NCBI GenBank assembly: GCA_949358305.1
Contig: OX442317.1
Coordinates: forward strand, 3,600,186 to 3,664,185
Direction: 5' to 3'
From: Strigamia acuminata
Taxonomy: Eukaryota > Arthropoda > Chilopoda > Geophilomorpha > Linotaeniidae
DNA length: 64,000 nt
Positions 22,939 to 33,083 of this stretch are shown here, in pieces. Under the pieces are notes generated by a model that made no database searches, was not told the DNA's origin, and saw only the letters and a program-made list of their open reading frames with translations. How positions within the stretch are numbered: the first letter of the stretch is position 1; every line of letters starts with the position of its first letter. The translations under genes were made by a program, and so were the position numbers.

Positions 22939-25281
22939 AGATATCTGTGAAAAATCAAGTTTTCCGACATCTTTTTCTCTTGAAAAATTCCGTTTTTTTA
23001 CCACAACTCTGCAACCGTAACAGATAGGCATATGCATGTGATATTTAATCGCTTTTCTAGCTCATTTCCGATTGATTTAGCTTATTTCTGGCACTTCTTC
23101 AATTTTGGACCGATTTGGCCATTTCTCCATAGGTTAGCCTTTGGGTTTTTGACAAAATTGGCAAAAATTGAAAAAGTCCCTGAAATGAGCTCAATCGATC
23201 GGAAATGAGCTAGAAAAGCGATTAAACGTCACATGCATATGCCTAACTCCTACAGTTGTTGAGATATCTGTGAAAAATCAAGTTTTCCGACATCTTTTTC
23301 TCTTAAAAAATTCCGTTTTTTTACCACAACTCTGCAACCGTAACAGATAGGCATATGCATGTGATGTTTAATCGCTTTTCTAGCTCATTTCCGATTGATT
23401 TAGCTTATTTCTGGCACTTCTTCAATTTTGGACCGATTTGGCCATTTCTCCATAGGTTAGCCTTTGGGTTTTTGACAAAATTGGCAAAAATTGAAAAAGT
23501 CCCTGAAATGAGCTCAATCGATCGGAAATGAGCTAGAAAAGCGATTAAACGTCACATGCATATGCCTAACTCCTACAGTTGTTGAGATATCTGTGAAAAA
23601 TCAAGTTTTCCGACATCTTTTTCTCTTGAAAAATTCCGTTTTTTTACCACAACTCTGCAACCGTAACAGATAGGCATATGCATGTGATATTTAATCGCTT
23701 TTCTAGCTCATTTCCGATTGATTTAGCTTATTTCTGGCACTTCTTCAATTTTGGACCGATTTGGCGACCGATTTGGCCATTTCTCCATAGGTTAGCCTTT
23801 GGGTTTTTGACAAAATTGGCAAAAATTGAAAAAGTCCCTGAAATGAGCTCAATCGATCGGAAATGAGCTAGAAAAGCGATTAAACGTCACATGCATATGC
23901 CTAACTCCTACAGTTGTTGAGATATCTGTGAAAAATCAAGTTTTCCGACATCTTTTTCTCTTGAAAAATTCCGTTTTTTTACCACAACTCTGCAACCGTA
24001 ACAGATAGGCATATGCATGTGATGTTTAATCGCTTTTCTAGCTCATTTCCGATTGATTTAGCTTATTTCTGGCACTTCTTCAATTTTGGACCGATTTGGA
24101 TTGACAAAATTGGCAAAAATTGAAAAAGTCCCTGAAATGAGCTCAATCGATCGGAAATGAGCTAGAAAAGCGATTAAACGTCACATGCATATGCCTAACT
24201 CCTACAGTTGTTGAGATATCTGTGAAAAATCAAGTTTTCCGACATCTTTTTCTCTTGAAAAATTCCGTTTTTTTACCACAACTCTGCAACCGTAACAGAT
24301 AGGCATATGCATGTGATGTTTAATCGCTTTTCTAGCTCATTTCCGATTGATTTAGCTTATTTCTGGCACTTCTTCAATTTTGGACCGATTTGGCCATTTC
24401 TCCATAGGTTACCCTTTGGGTTTTTGACAAAATTGGCAAAAATTGAAAAAGTCCCTGAAATGAGCTCAATCGATCGGAAATGAGCTAGAAAAGCGATTAA
24501 ACATCACATGCATATGCCTAACTCCTACAGTTGTTGAGATATCTGTGAAAAATCAAGTTTTCCGACATCTTTTTCTCTTGAAAAATTCCGTTTTTTTACC
24601 ACAACTCTGCAACCGTAACAGATAGACATATGCATGTGATGTTTAATCGCTTTTCTAGCTCATTTCCGATTGATTTAGCTTATTTCTGGCACTTCTTCAA
24701 TTTTGGACCGATTTGGCCATTTCTCCATAGGTTAGCCTTTGGGTTTTTGACAAAATTGGCAAAAATTGAAAAAGTCCCTGAAATGAGCTCAATCGATCGG
24801 AAATGAGCTAGAAAAGCGATTAAACGTCACATGCATATGCCTAACTCCTACAGTTGTTGAGATATCTGTGAAAAATCAAGTTTTCCGACATCTTTTTCTC
24901 TTGAAAAATTCCGTTTTTTTACCACAACTCTGCAACCGTAACAGATAGGCATATGCATGTGATGTTTAATCGCTTTTCTAGCTCATTTCCGATTGATTTA
25001 GCTTATTTCTGGCACTTCTTCAATTTTGGACCGATTTGGCCATTTCTCCATAGGTTAGCCTTTGGGTTTTTGACAAAATTGGCAAAAATTGAAAAAGTCC
25101 CTGAAATGAGCTCAATCGATCGGAAATGAGCTAGAAAAGCGATTAAACATCACATGCATATGCCTAACTCCTACAGTTGTTGAGATATCTGTGAAAAATC
25201 AAGTTTTCCGACATCTTTTTCTCTTGAAAAATTCCGTTTTTTTACCACAACTCTGCAACCGTAACAGATAGGCATATGCAT
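22939..25281. repeat. 323-bp satellite array 3
   Basis: About seven monomers. Near 23765 a short duplication (GACCGATTTGGC repeated) marks an unequal joint, and near 24098 the TTTGGATTGAC deletion variant of array 2 recurs. Confidence 0.97.
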
Positions 25282-25600
25282 TGCATTTTTGAGGTGAGGT
25301 GAGGTTTTCAGTATTTTTGTAGTGAGGTGAGGTTTTCAGTATTTTTGAGGTGAGGTGAGGTTTTCAGTATTTTTGAGGTGAGGTAAGGTGAGGTGAGTTT
25401 AGGTAAGGTTAGGTTAGGTTAGGTTTTTCTAGTCTCTTAGTATTTTTGAGGTGTGGTGAGGTGAGGTGAGGTTAGGTAAGGTTAGGTTAGGTTAGGTTTT
25501 TCTAGTCTTTTAGTATTTTTGAGGTGAGGTGAGGTGAGGTGAGGTTAGGTTAGGTTTGGTTAGGTTAGGTTAAATTTTTCTAGTCTTTTAGTATTTTTTA
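25282..25600. repeat. GGTGA/GGTTA tract, copy 3
   Basis: Same organisation as the other two copies, shorter by one GGTGA spacer unit. Confidence 0.9.
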
Positions 25601-25668
25601 GGTTTAGTTTTCTTTTAGATGTTTATTCGCATAAGTATAAGTTTTAAGATAATTATAGCATAACAGCT

Positions 25669-25741
25669 ATTGTAGCTGTGTGGTATCTTCTTCACGTGTT
25701 TGGTGGCTTTGGACTCTGGGCTAGTGGGTTCGAATCCCTGA
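25669..25741 (+). repeat. tRNA-like segment, copy 3
   Basis: A-box-like TAGCTGTGTGG at 25673-25683 and B-box GGTTCGAATCC at 25727-25737, as in copy 2. Confidence 0.45.
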
Positions 25742-25865
25742 TGAAATTTAATTTTAATTTTTAACTTTTAACTTTTAAATTTTTATTTTAAATCCCCTAG
25801 ATTGGTCCGGATTCGAACCCGACTATATCTCTGCAACCGAAACAGATGCTGTATGATAAAAAAAC

Positions 25866-26409
25866 GTGTGCCAAAACGTGGTAAAATGTCTGCAAAAGCA
25901 TGGTAAAATGTGTGCAAAAACATGGTAAAATGTGTGCAAAAACGTGGTAAAATATGTGCCAAAACTTGGCAAAATGTGTGATTAAAACGTGGTAAAATGT
26001 GTGCCAAAACGTGGCAAAGTGTGTGTTAAAACGTGGTAAAATGTGTGCCAAAACGTGGCAAAATGTGTGTTAAAACGTGGTAAAATGTGTGCAAAAACGT
26101 GGTAAAATGTGTGCCAAGACGTGGCAAAATGTGTGTTAAAACATGGTAAAAAATGTCTGCAAAAACTTGGCAAAATGTCTGTTAAAACCTGGTAACATGT
26201 GTGCAAAAACGTGGTAAAATGTGTGCAAAACCGTGGTATAATGTGTCCAAAAACTTGGCAAAATGTGTGTTAAAACGTGGTAAAATGTGTGCAAAAACGT
26301 GGTAAAATGTGTGCAAAACCGTGGTATAATGTGTGCAAAAACTTGGCAAAATGTGTGTTAAAACGTGGTAAAATGTGTGCAAACACGTGGTAAAATGTGT
26401 GCCAAAACG
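25866..26409. repeat. 21-bp GTGGTAAAATGTGTGC repeat, copy 3
   Basis: About 26 units, longer than the other copies through internal duplication. No 12-bp repeat follows; the cassette ends in unique sequence. Confidence 0.95.
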
Positions 26410-26564
26410 GTTTGTCGTGTTTATATTTGCCGCTAATTTAGTTCCCTGTTCATGTTAGGGTCCCTCGCTCTGAGTTCGTCGCGTGAGCTTTTCGTTTTAT
26501 TTTAAAGGTTTGTTCATTTCGTTTCACTTTAAACGTTTGTACATTTCGGTTTGTGTTCAAACGT
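26410..26564. other. Left flank of Gypsy-A with short tandem repeat
   Basis: Non-coding sequence ending in two diverged units of an AAACGTTTGTNCATTTYG-like repeat and the first six bases of a third (AAACGT). The rest of the third unit lies at the other side of the Gypsy-A block (TTTGTTCATTTTG after 50110). Bases 26561-26564 (ACGT) are the left target duplication. Confidence 0.75.
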
Positions 26565-27195
26565 TGTGGTGATTCGGCATCACCTGAAGAAGTAATTAGC
26601 GGTGATTATTGTGTTACTAATACTCGCCACTAGAGCGCGCTAGAAATACCGACTAGACTGACTAGTCTCGTGTTTCTGCGAACCTGCATAATCGGAAGGA
26701 TTTGCATATGACGTCATTTCCGGTTAGTATATAACGCCGATACTTGACCGGAAACGACACTACAGTTACCACATTTCAGCAAGAGCACCATTTACCTCAC
26801 CTTTCAGGCCGTTTCACGGATTGATCGAGGACCGGTGCCCGCTGACCATCTCAACTGTACAACAGCCACGTTTATTTAGCGTAGCCAATCTACGCTAGAA
26901 TAAATATTCGAACGATATTCGTTTAATTCGCACGAGAAAGCGAATTCTCGCGTGTTCATAACAACACGTGGAAATACCCTAGACAACAAACATAGACCAC
27001 GCGTAGGACTAAACAATTGGATCCGCCATTGTTTAGCGGCAACTCGTATTCGCAGCCGAATCCGAGGACCAACACAGGAAACATCTTGACTTATATTTGT
27101 ATTAGTAAGCGTGTTTTAATAAAGCAGTATTTGAAATATATTGTATTCCCGAGTGTATTATTTATTATCTTTAACCACAAAGTCGAATCACGACA
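26565..27195 (+). repeat. Gypsy-A LTR A
   Basis: 631 bp, starting TGTGGTGATTCG and ending CGAATCACGACA; the ends form an imperfect 12-bp inverted repeat. U3 contains TGACGTCA (a CRE site) near 26709 and a TATATAA box about 20 bases later. AATAAA stands near 27118. Confidence 0.96.
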
Positions 27196-27197
27196 CG

Positions 27198-27215
27198 TGG
27201 GGGTCTGTCCGGGAT
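27198..27215 (+). promoter_or_regulatory. Gypsy-A primer-binding site
   Basis: TGGGGGTCTGTCCGGGAT, two bases after the LTR. It resembles the proline-tRNA primer site used by some retroviruses with two differences. The primer is therefore probably a tRNA of this kind in this host. Confidence 0.6.
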
Positions 27216-27287
27216 AGATTTGCTAACCTTAAGACAATACTTTAAATAATAACCGGGATCTTTCGATCGATCATTATATCGTAAGAA

Positions 27288-29351
27288 ATGACAAAAACTA
27301 CCGCAGAAGATAGAAAAAGGCGTAACGACGAAAAGGATAGAAAAGAAGCCGAAGAAATCGAACGCCAAAAAGCGGAAGAAGCGAACCACGTGGAACCAGA
27401 AGTCGAGACTAACTCGACTAAAGTTTCAACGGAATCATCAAGTGAAAGCCTTCCCCTTGCAAGACAACTTCCGTTTACGGGAGGCGAATTCGAAGGATCA
27501 GGAAGCTCTCACGAAGAAAACGGACTAAATAAATCGTTCGAAAACCCTCGATTCGGATTGAAAAGCCCAAGACCTGTCGAAAAGGATCCCAGTGAAATGG
27601 ATCTAATGACTCTTCTAAATAAAGCGGCAAACACAAGTGCCGCAATGATCAACGAGGCTGCCCGCGCAGACCAAGCAAGAACAGTCGCGTTAGAGAAGAA
27701 GAAAAACGAATTGATGGAAGATTTAGCCAGAGAGCATCGCGAGAAATTAGCTGCCATGGAACAGAGCTTGGCACAAGAACACCAAGCTAAACAAATGGCA
27801 CTGGAGCGCGAGCTGGCTCGAGAATTGCTCGCGAAGCAGAAAATAATCGAACGAGAAATGGCAAAGGACTGCCAGATCCGGCCGCCAAGCAACGGGTTAA
27901 GCCAGCATTCGGAGCCAAACTCCGTACAGAGCTCCCCAGAACGGTCTCACACAGCTAAGGAGCTGGTAGCCAAAGCAATAGAAGTAACTCGGGTAGCTTG
28001 CGCACACGGCATCGAGATCGACCAGGACAAGGATCCCTACGCAGAGCTAAGCCGAGTAATCGACCTAGTAAATCAGAGGACTGAAAAACGATCGGCAGAT
28101 AACACGGCCAGACGCGGAGAGAAACGACGTCGGGTCGGAGCAGATCGACAACAGTCCGAGACAGGCGGCGAAGCAACGTCAGACAGCGAAAGTATCGACT
28201 CTCAAGCATCTCACGGCAGTATCCGAGTCAACGGACTAGATAGCATCTTGAACGAATCGGACGAAGTCAAAGGAGAACTGTACGAGGCGTTTATACAAGA
28301 TAGGAGGAATAATCAGGGCGCGCAATCATGGGCAATAAAAAACTCATTCGCAATGAAAACTGGCCAAACCAGTAATAACAACCCAGGCGACCCTAACGCA
28401 GAACTAATCAGATGTATAAATCAGAAGAATCAAATACGCAACGAAGTAGGTCAAAATAAACTGGCCATGCCGACGCTCGAGGAGATTAACGCAGTTAAAA
28501 ATCACCTCGAAAAGAAACACGCCGCCGAAGCGTATGCTGGGAGAGATTCCTACGTTTTTATCAAAAAAACGAACGAAGGCCTCACGGGGACCCGACTGGA
28601 CGATCTGATACCGCCCGGAACAAAGTTGAGCCAAACCTCCGCTCCAGAGAAAGCGAACCCAGATAACTCAACCATAGCGCAAGACCTCACGAATAACCCG
28701 AACACCGCGGGATCATCAGGGAAAACGTCGTTCCAACACAATCAGTTCGGACTGACGGGCAACGGTACGCATTACCCAAGCCTCCCTTCCGACAATCCAC
28801 GATCATCACCGCTGCTTAGTGAGACTGACTCGCTAAGCAACCAACTACGGACGATGAGAGACGAACTCCTTCAGGCCATGGACCAAAAGCTTCAACAAAG
28901 CCGTGGCCAAGAGACCGAGGAGGACGATCGAAGCGAAGGATTGTTGAAACGTTACTCCGCAGACCGATGGCTGTATTCTCGCAAGGATAACAACATCAAG
29001 TGGACGACCCTGAGACTAATTAAGTTCGACGGATCCTGGAACGCCGGCAACTTGTTTTTGGACGAAGTCGCCCTGACGATTAATCGCTTAGGAGCGGAAC
29101 CCGACGAAATGGTTGCACGCGGAATACCAGAAATGCTGATCAACCGGGCCCGAAACTGGTACGCTGATGTCCAACCCCGAAACTGGGAAGATTTCGTCAT
29201 AAAGTTCCACAATCAATATGGCGAGACGAGCCAAGAAATCCAGAAAAGAGTAAGCTCTATGAAGCAAGCTCCCGGGGAAACTCTGAGGGAATACGTACAA
29301 CGAGCCGACAGCCTGTTCCGTGAAATGGACAAACCATTTGACCAACACGCT
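27288..29351 (+). pseudogene. Gypsy-A gag, 3'-truncated copy (block 1)
   Basis: The first 688 or so codons of Gag match the complete copy at 41565-44411, then the sequence turns back on itself at 29349-29351. The frame runs on to 29573, but everything past the fold is antisense gag and not a natural protein part. The zinc knuckle and all of pol are missing. Confidence 0.93.
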
Positions 29352-31373
29352 GTCGGCTCGTTGTACGTATTCCCTCAGAGTTTCCCCGGGAGCTTGCTTC
29401 ATAGAGCTTACTCTTTTCTGGATTTCTTGGCTCGTCTCGCCATATTGATTGTGGAACTTTATGACGAAATCTTCCCAGTTTCGGGGTTGGACATCAGCGT
29501 ACCAGTTTCGGGCCCGGTTGATCAGCATTTCTGGTATTCCGCGTGCAACCATTTCGTCGGGTTCCGCTCCTAAGCGATTAATCGTCAGGGCGACTTCGTC
29601 CAAAAACAAGTTGCCGGCGTTCCAGGATCCGTCGAACTTAATTAGTCTCAGGGTCGTCCACTTGATGTTGTTATCCTTGCGAGAATACAGCCATCGGTCT
29701 GCGGAGTAACGTTTCAACAATCCTTCGCTTCGATCGTCCTCCTCGGTCTCTTGGCCACGGCTTTGTTGAAGCTTTTGGTCCATGGCCTGAAGGAGTTCGT
29801 CTCTCATCGTCCGTAGTTGGTTGCTTAGCGAGTCAGTCTCACTAAGCAGCGGTGATGATCGTGGATTGTCGGAAGGGAGGCTTGGGTAATGCGTACCGTT
29901 GCCCGTCAGTCCGAACTGATTGTGTTGGAACGACGTTTTCCCTGATGATCCCGCGGTGTTCGGGTTATTCGTGAGGTCTTGCGCTATGGTTGAGTTATCT
30001 GGGTTCGCTTTCTCTGGAGCGGAGGTTTGGCTCAACTTTGTTCCGGGCGGTATCAGATCGTCCAGTCGGGTCCCCGTGAGGCCTTCGTTCGTTTTTTTGA
30101 TAAAAACGTAGGAATCTCTCCCAGCATACGCTTCGGCGGCGTGTTTCTTTTCGAGGTGATTTTTAACTGCGTTAATCTCCTCGAGCGTCGGCATGGCCAG
30201 TTTATTTTGACCTACTTCGTTGCGTATTTGATTCTTCTGATTTATACATCTGATTAGTTCTGCGTTAGGGTCGCCTGGGTTGTTATTACTGGTTTGGCCA
30301 GTTTTCATTGCGAATGAGTTTTTTATTGCCCATGATTGCGCGCCCTGATTATTCCTCCTATCTTGTATAAACGCCTCGTACAGTTCTCCTTTGACTTCGT
30401 CCGATTCGTTCAAGATGCTATCTAGTCCGTTGACTCGGATACTGCCGTGAGATGCTTGAGAGTCGATACTTTCGCTGTCTGACGTTGCTTCGCCGCCTGT
30501 CTCGGACTGTTGTCGATCTGCTCCGACCCGACGTCGTTTCTCTCCGCGTCTGGCCGTGTTATCTGCCGATCGTTTTTCAGTCCTCTGATTTACTAGGTCG
30601 ATTACTCGGCTTAGCTCTGCGTAGGGATCCTTGTCCTGGTCGATCTCGATGCCGTGTGCGCAAGCTACCCGAGTTACTTCTATTGCTTTGGCTACCAGCT
30701 CCTTAGCTGTGTGAGACCGTTCTGGGGAGCTCTGTACGGAGTTTGGCTCCGAATGCTGGCTTAACCCGTTGCTTGGCGGCCGGATCTGGCAGTCCTTTGC
30801 CATTTCTCGTTCGATTATTTTCTGCTTCGCGAGCAATTCTCGAGCCAGCTCGCGCTCCAGTGCCATTTGTTTAGCTTGGTGTTCTTGTGCCAAGCTCTGT
30901 TCCATGGCAGCTAATTTCTCGCGATGCTCTCTGGCTAAATCTTCCATCAATTCGTTTTTCTTCTTCTCTAACGCGACTGTTCTTGCTTGGTCTGCGCGGG
31001 CAGCCTCGTTGATCATTGCGGCACTTGTGTTTGCCGCTTTATTTAGAAGAGTCATTAGATCCATTTCACTGGGATCCTTTTCGACAGGTCTTGGGCTTTT
31101 CAATCCGAATCGAGGGTTTTCGAACGATTTATTTAGTCCGTTTTCTTCGTGAGAGCTTCCTGATCCTTCGAATTCGCCTCCCGTAAACGGAAGTTGTCTT
31201 GCAAGGGGAAGGCTTTCACTTGATGATTCCGTTGAAACTTTAGTCGAGTTAGTCTCGACTTCTGGTTCCACGTGGTTCGCTTCTTCCGCTTTTTGGCGTT
31301 CGATTTCTTCGGCTTCTTTTCTATCCTTTTCGTCGTTACGCCTTTTTCTATCTTCTGCGGTAGTTTTTGTCAT
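29349..31373 (-). pseudogene. Gypsy-A gag, 3'-truncated inverted copy (block 2)
   Basis: The mirror image of block 1 on the minus strand, starting with the Gag ATG at 31373 and ending at the fold-back. With its LTR at 31466-32096 it forms the right arm of a perfect-length palindrome (arms 26565-29312 and 29349-32096, each 2748 bp; loop 36 bp). The frame continuing to 29088 is a product of the fold. Confidence 0.93.
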
Positions 31374-31465
31374 TTCTTACGATATAATGATCGATCGAAA
31401 GATCCCGGTTATTATTTAAAGTATTGTCTTAAGGTTAGCAAATCTATCCCGGACAGACCCCCACG

Positions 31466-32096
31466 TGTCGTGATTCGACTTTGTGGTTAAAGATAATAAA
31501 TAATACACTCGGGAATACAATATATTTCAAATACTGCTTTATTAAAACACGCTTACTAATACAAATATAAGTCAAGATGTTTCCTGTGTTGGTCCTCGGA
31601 TTCGGCTGCGAATACGAGTTGCCGCTAAACAATGGCGGATCCAATTGTTTAGTCCTACGCGTGGTCTATGTTTGTTGTCTAGGGTATTTCCACGTGTTGT
31701 TATGAACACGCGAGAATTCGCTTTCTCGTGCGAATTAAACGAATATCGTTCGAATATTTATTCTAGCGTAGATTGGCTACGCTAAATAAACGTGGCTGTT
31801 GTACAGTTGAGATGGTCAGCGGGCACCGGTCCTCGATCAATCCGTGAAACGGCCTGAAAGGTGAGGTAAATGGTGCTCTTGCTGAAATGTGGTAACTGTA
31901 GTGTCGTTTCCGGTCAAGTATCGGCGTTATATACTAACCGGAAATGACGTCATATGCAAATCCTTCCGATTATGCAGGTTCGCAGAAACACGAGACTAGT
32001 CAGTCTAGTCGGTATTTCTAGCGCGCTCTAGTGGCGAGTATTAGTAACACAATAATCACCGCTAATTACTTCTTCAGGTGATGCCGAATCACCACA
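31466..32096 (-). repeat. Gypsy-A LTR B, shared by two inverted copies
   Basis: 631 bp in minus orientation. On its upstream side (to the right) lie the polypurine tract and 3' region of one copy; on its downstream side (to the left) lie the primer site and gag of the next. One LTR thus serves as 3' LTR and 5' LTR of a head-to-tail pair. Confidence 0.95.
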
Positions 32097-32404
32097 CGTC
32101 CCTCCCCGAGAATAAATCATCGGGGTCCCTTAAATAAAAGGAGGAACAATATCTAATCATAAAATAATCTTTTTATTTAAATGATGATGAATGGTGCATA
32201 AAATATTTTACATTCTTAAATAATTGATACGCAAACAAATAATAATAATTTCCTAGTTTGGAGAAGACAGTCTTCTCGTCACGATTTCTAATTACTTATT
32301 TCTTCAAGTTATCGGCATAACTCGGCTTATCTTCCGAACTTGGTTCGTCCAGGTTGGGAGATGTGGTCAGTCTTGAAGAGTAGTCCGAGGGGTCTTCGCT
32401 CTCA

Positions 32405-32898
32405 TTCAAGTAGAAACGTAGGTGTCCCGGCGCTTCCAGCGGATTTCCCGTTCGTTCGTGGGCCCAAATTGGTGGCAGGAAGGCCGACATACCTTGATTG
32501 GTGTGGTGGATTCTTTGGGCCTCGGCGATGCTGGTTGGTGCGCGATGGGCTCGGAGTAGTCGTTGATGTTGGATGAAGCGCTCGCCTCCGACTTCTGTAA
32601 AACTTATCGAAACTTCATCACAGATAAAAAACTTCCCGACGAGAATTTAATTATTTTTTCGTTTGTGGTCAGTCCACGAACTTATTTCGTATTTTTGATT
32701 ATCGATACTTGAATTTTTTCTATTTTTTTTTTTTTTTTTACTTACGTCGGGTTGGACATCGGGTTCATTGGGTTCGTCCCAATTTCCCTCTTCGTTGTTT
32801 ACAATGATTTGTAACAAATCCACTTGATCTTCATCGTCATCCTCGGAAGCGTTGTTTACGGCCCGTTCAATTTCTTTCTTCCAATCATTTCTTTTCAT
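32405..32898 (-). CDS. Gypsy-A accessory frame ORF3, spliced (inverted copy)
   Basis: Same accessory gene as at 48676-49167, minus strand: exon 1 is 32898-32746, donor GTAAGT, then a T/A-rich intron, acceptor TTTTACAG, exon 2 from 32594. Exon 1 encodes an acidic stretch (NNASEDDDEDQVDLLQIIVN). Function unknown; no membrane segment or signal peptide, so it is not an obvious envelope gene. Confidence 0.45.
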
Positions 32899-33083
32899 TT
32901 TTCGGAAATTAATTTGATACTTTGATTTACGGCTGCCTCGAGGTGATCGTCGCTTAGTCGGAGATGACAGTGATAAATGTGGGTCGGGTTAGAGGTTAAC
33001 TATTAGTCTCATGTCATCTTTGATTGGTTTGGCCAATTAAGACGCATTGTGGGACGTAACAGGTGTCCCCCCTGTGGTTGTTT

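Noticed and set aside
20593-23037. Very long frames (728-814 codons) of GSPL, WGAR, APQR or GLPS repeats on both strands
   Set aside because: They are the six frames of a stop-free 12-bp repeat and appear wherever the repeat does, with unrelated sequence at their ends.
29088-29573. 761-codon gag frames on both strands that cross the fold-back
   Set aside because: Past the joint at 29349-29351 the frame reads antisense gag, so the tail is a product of the inversion and not a real protein end.
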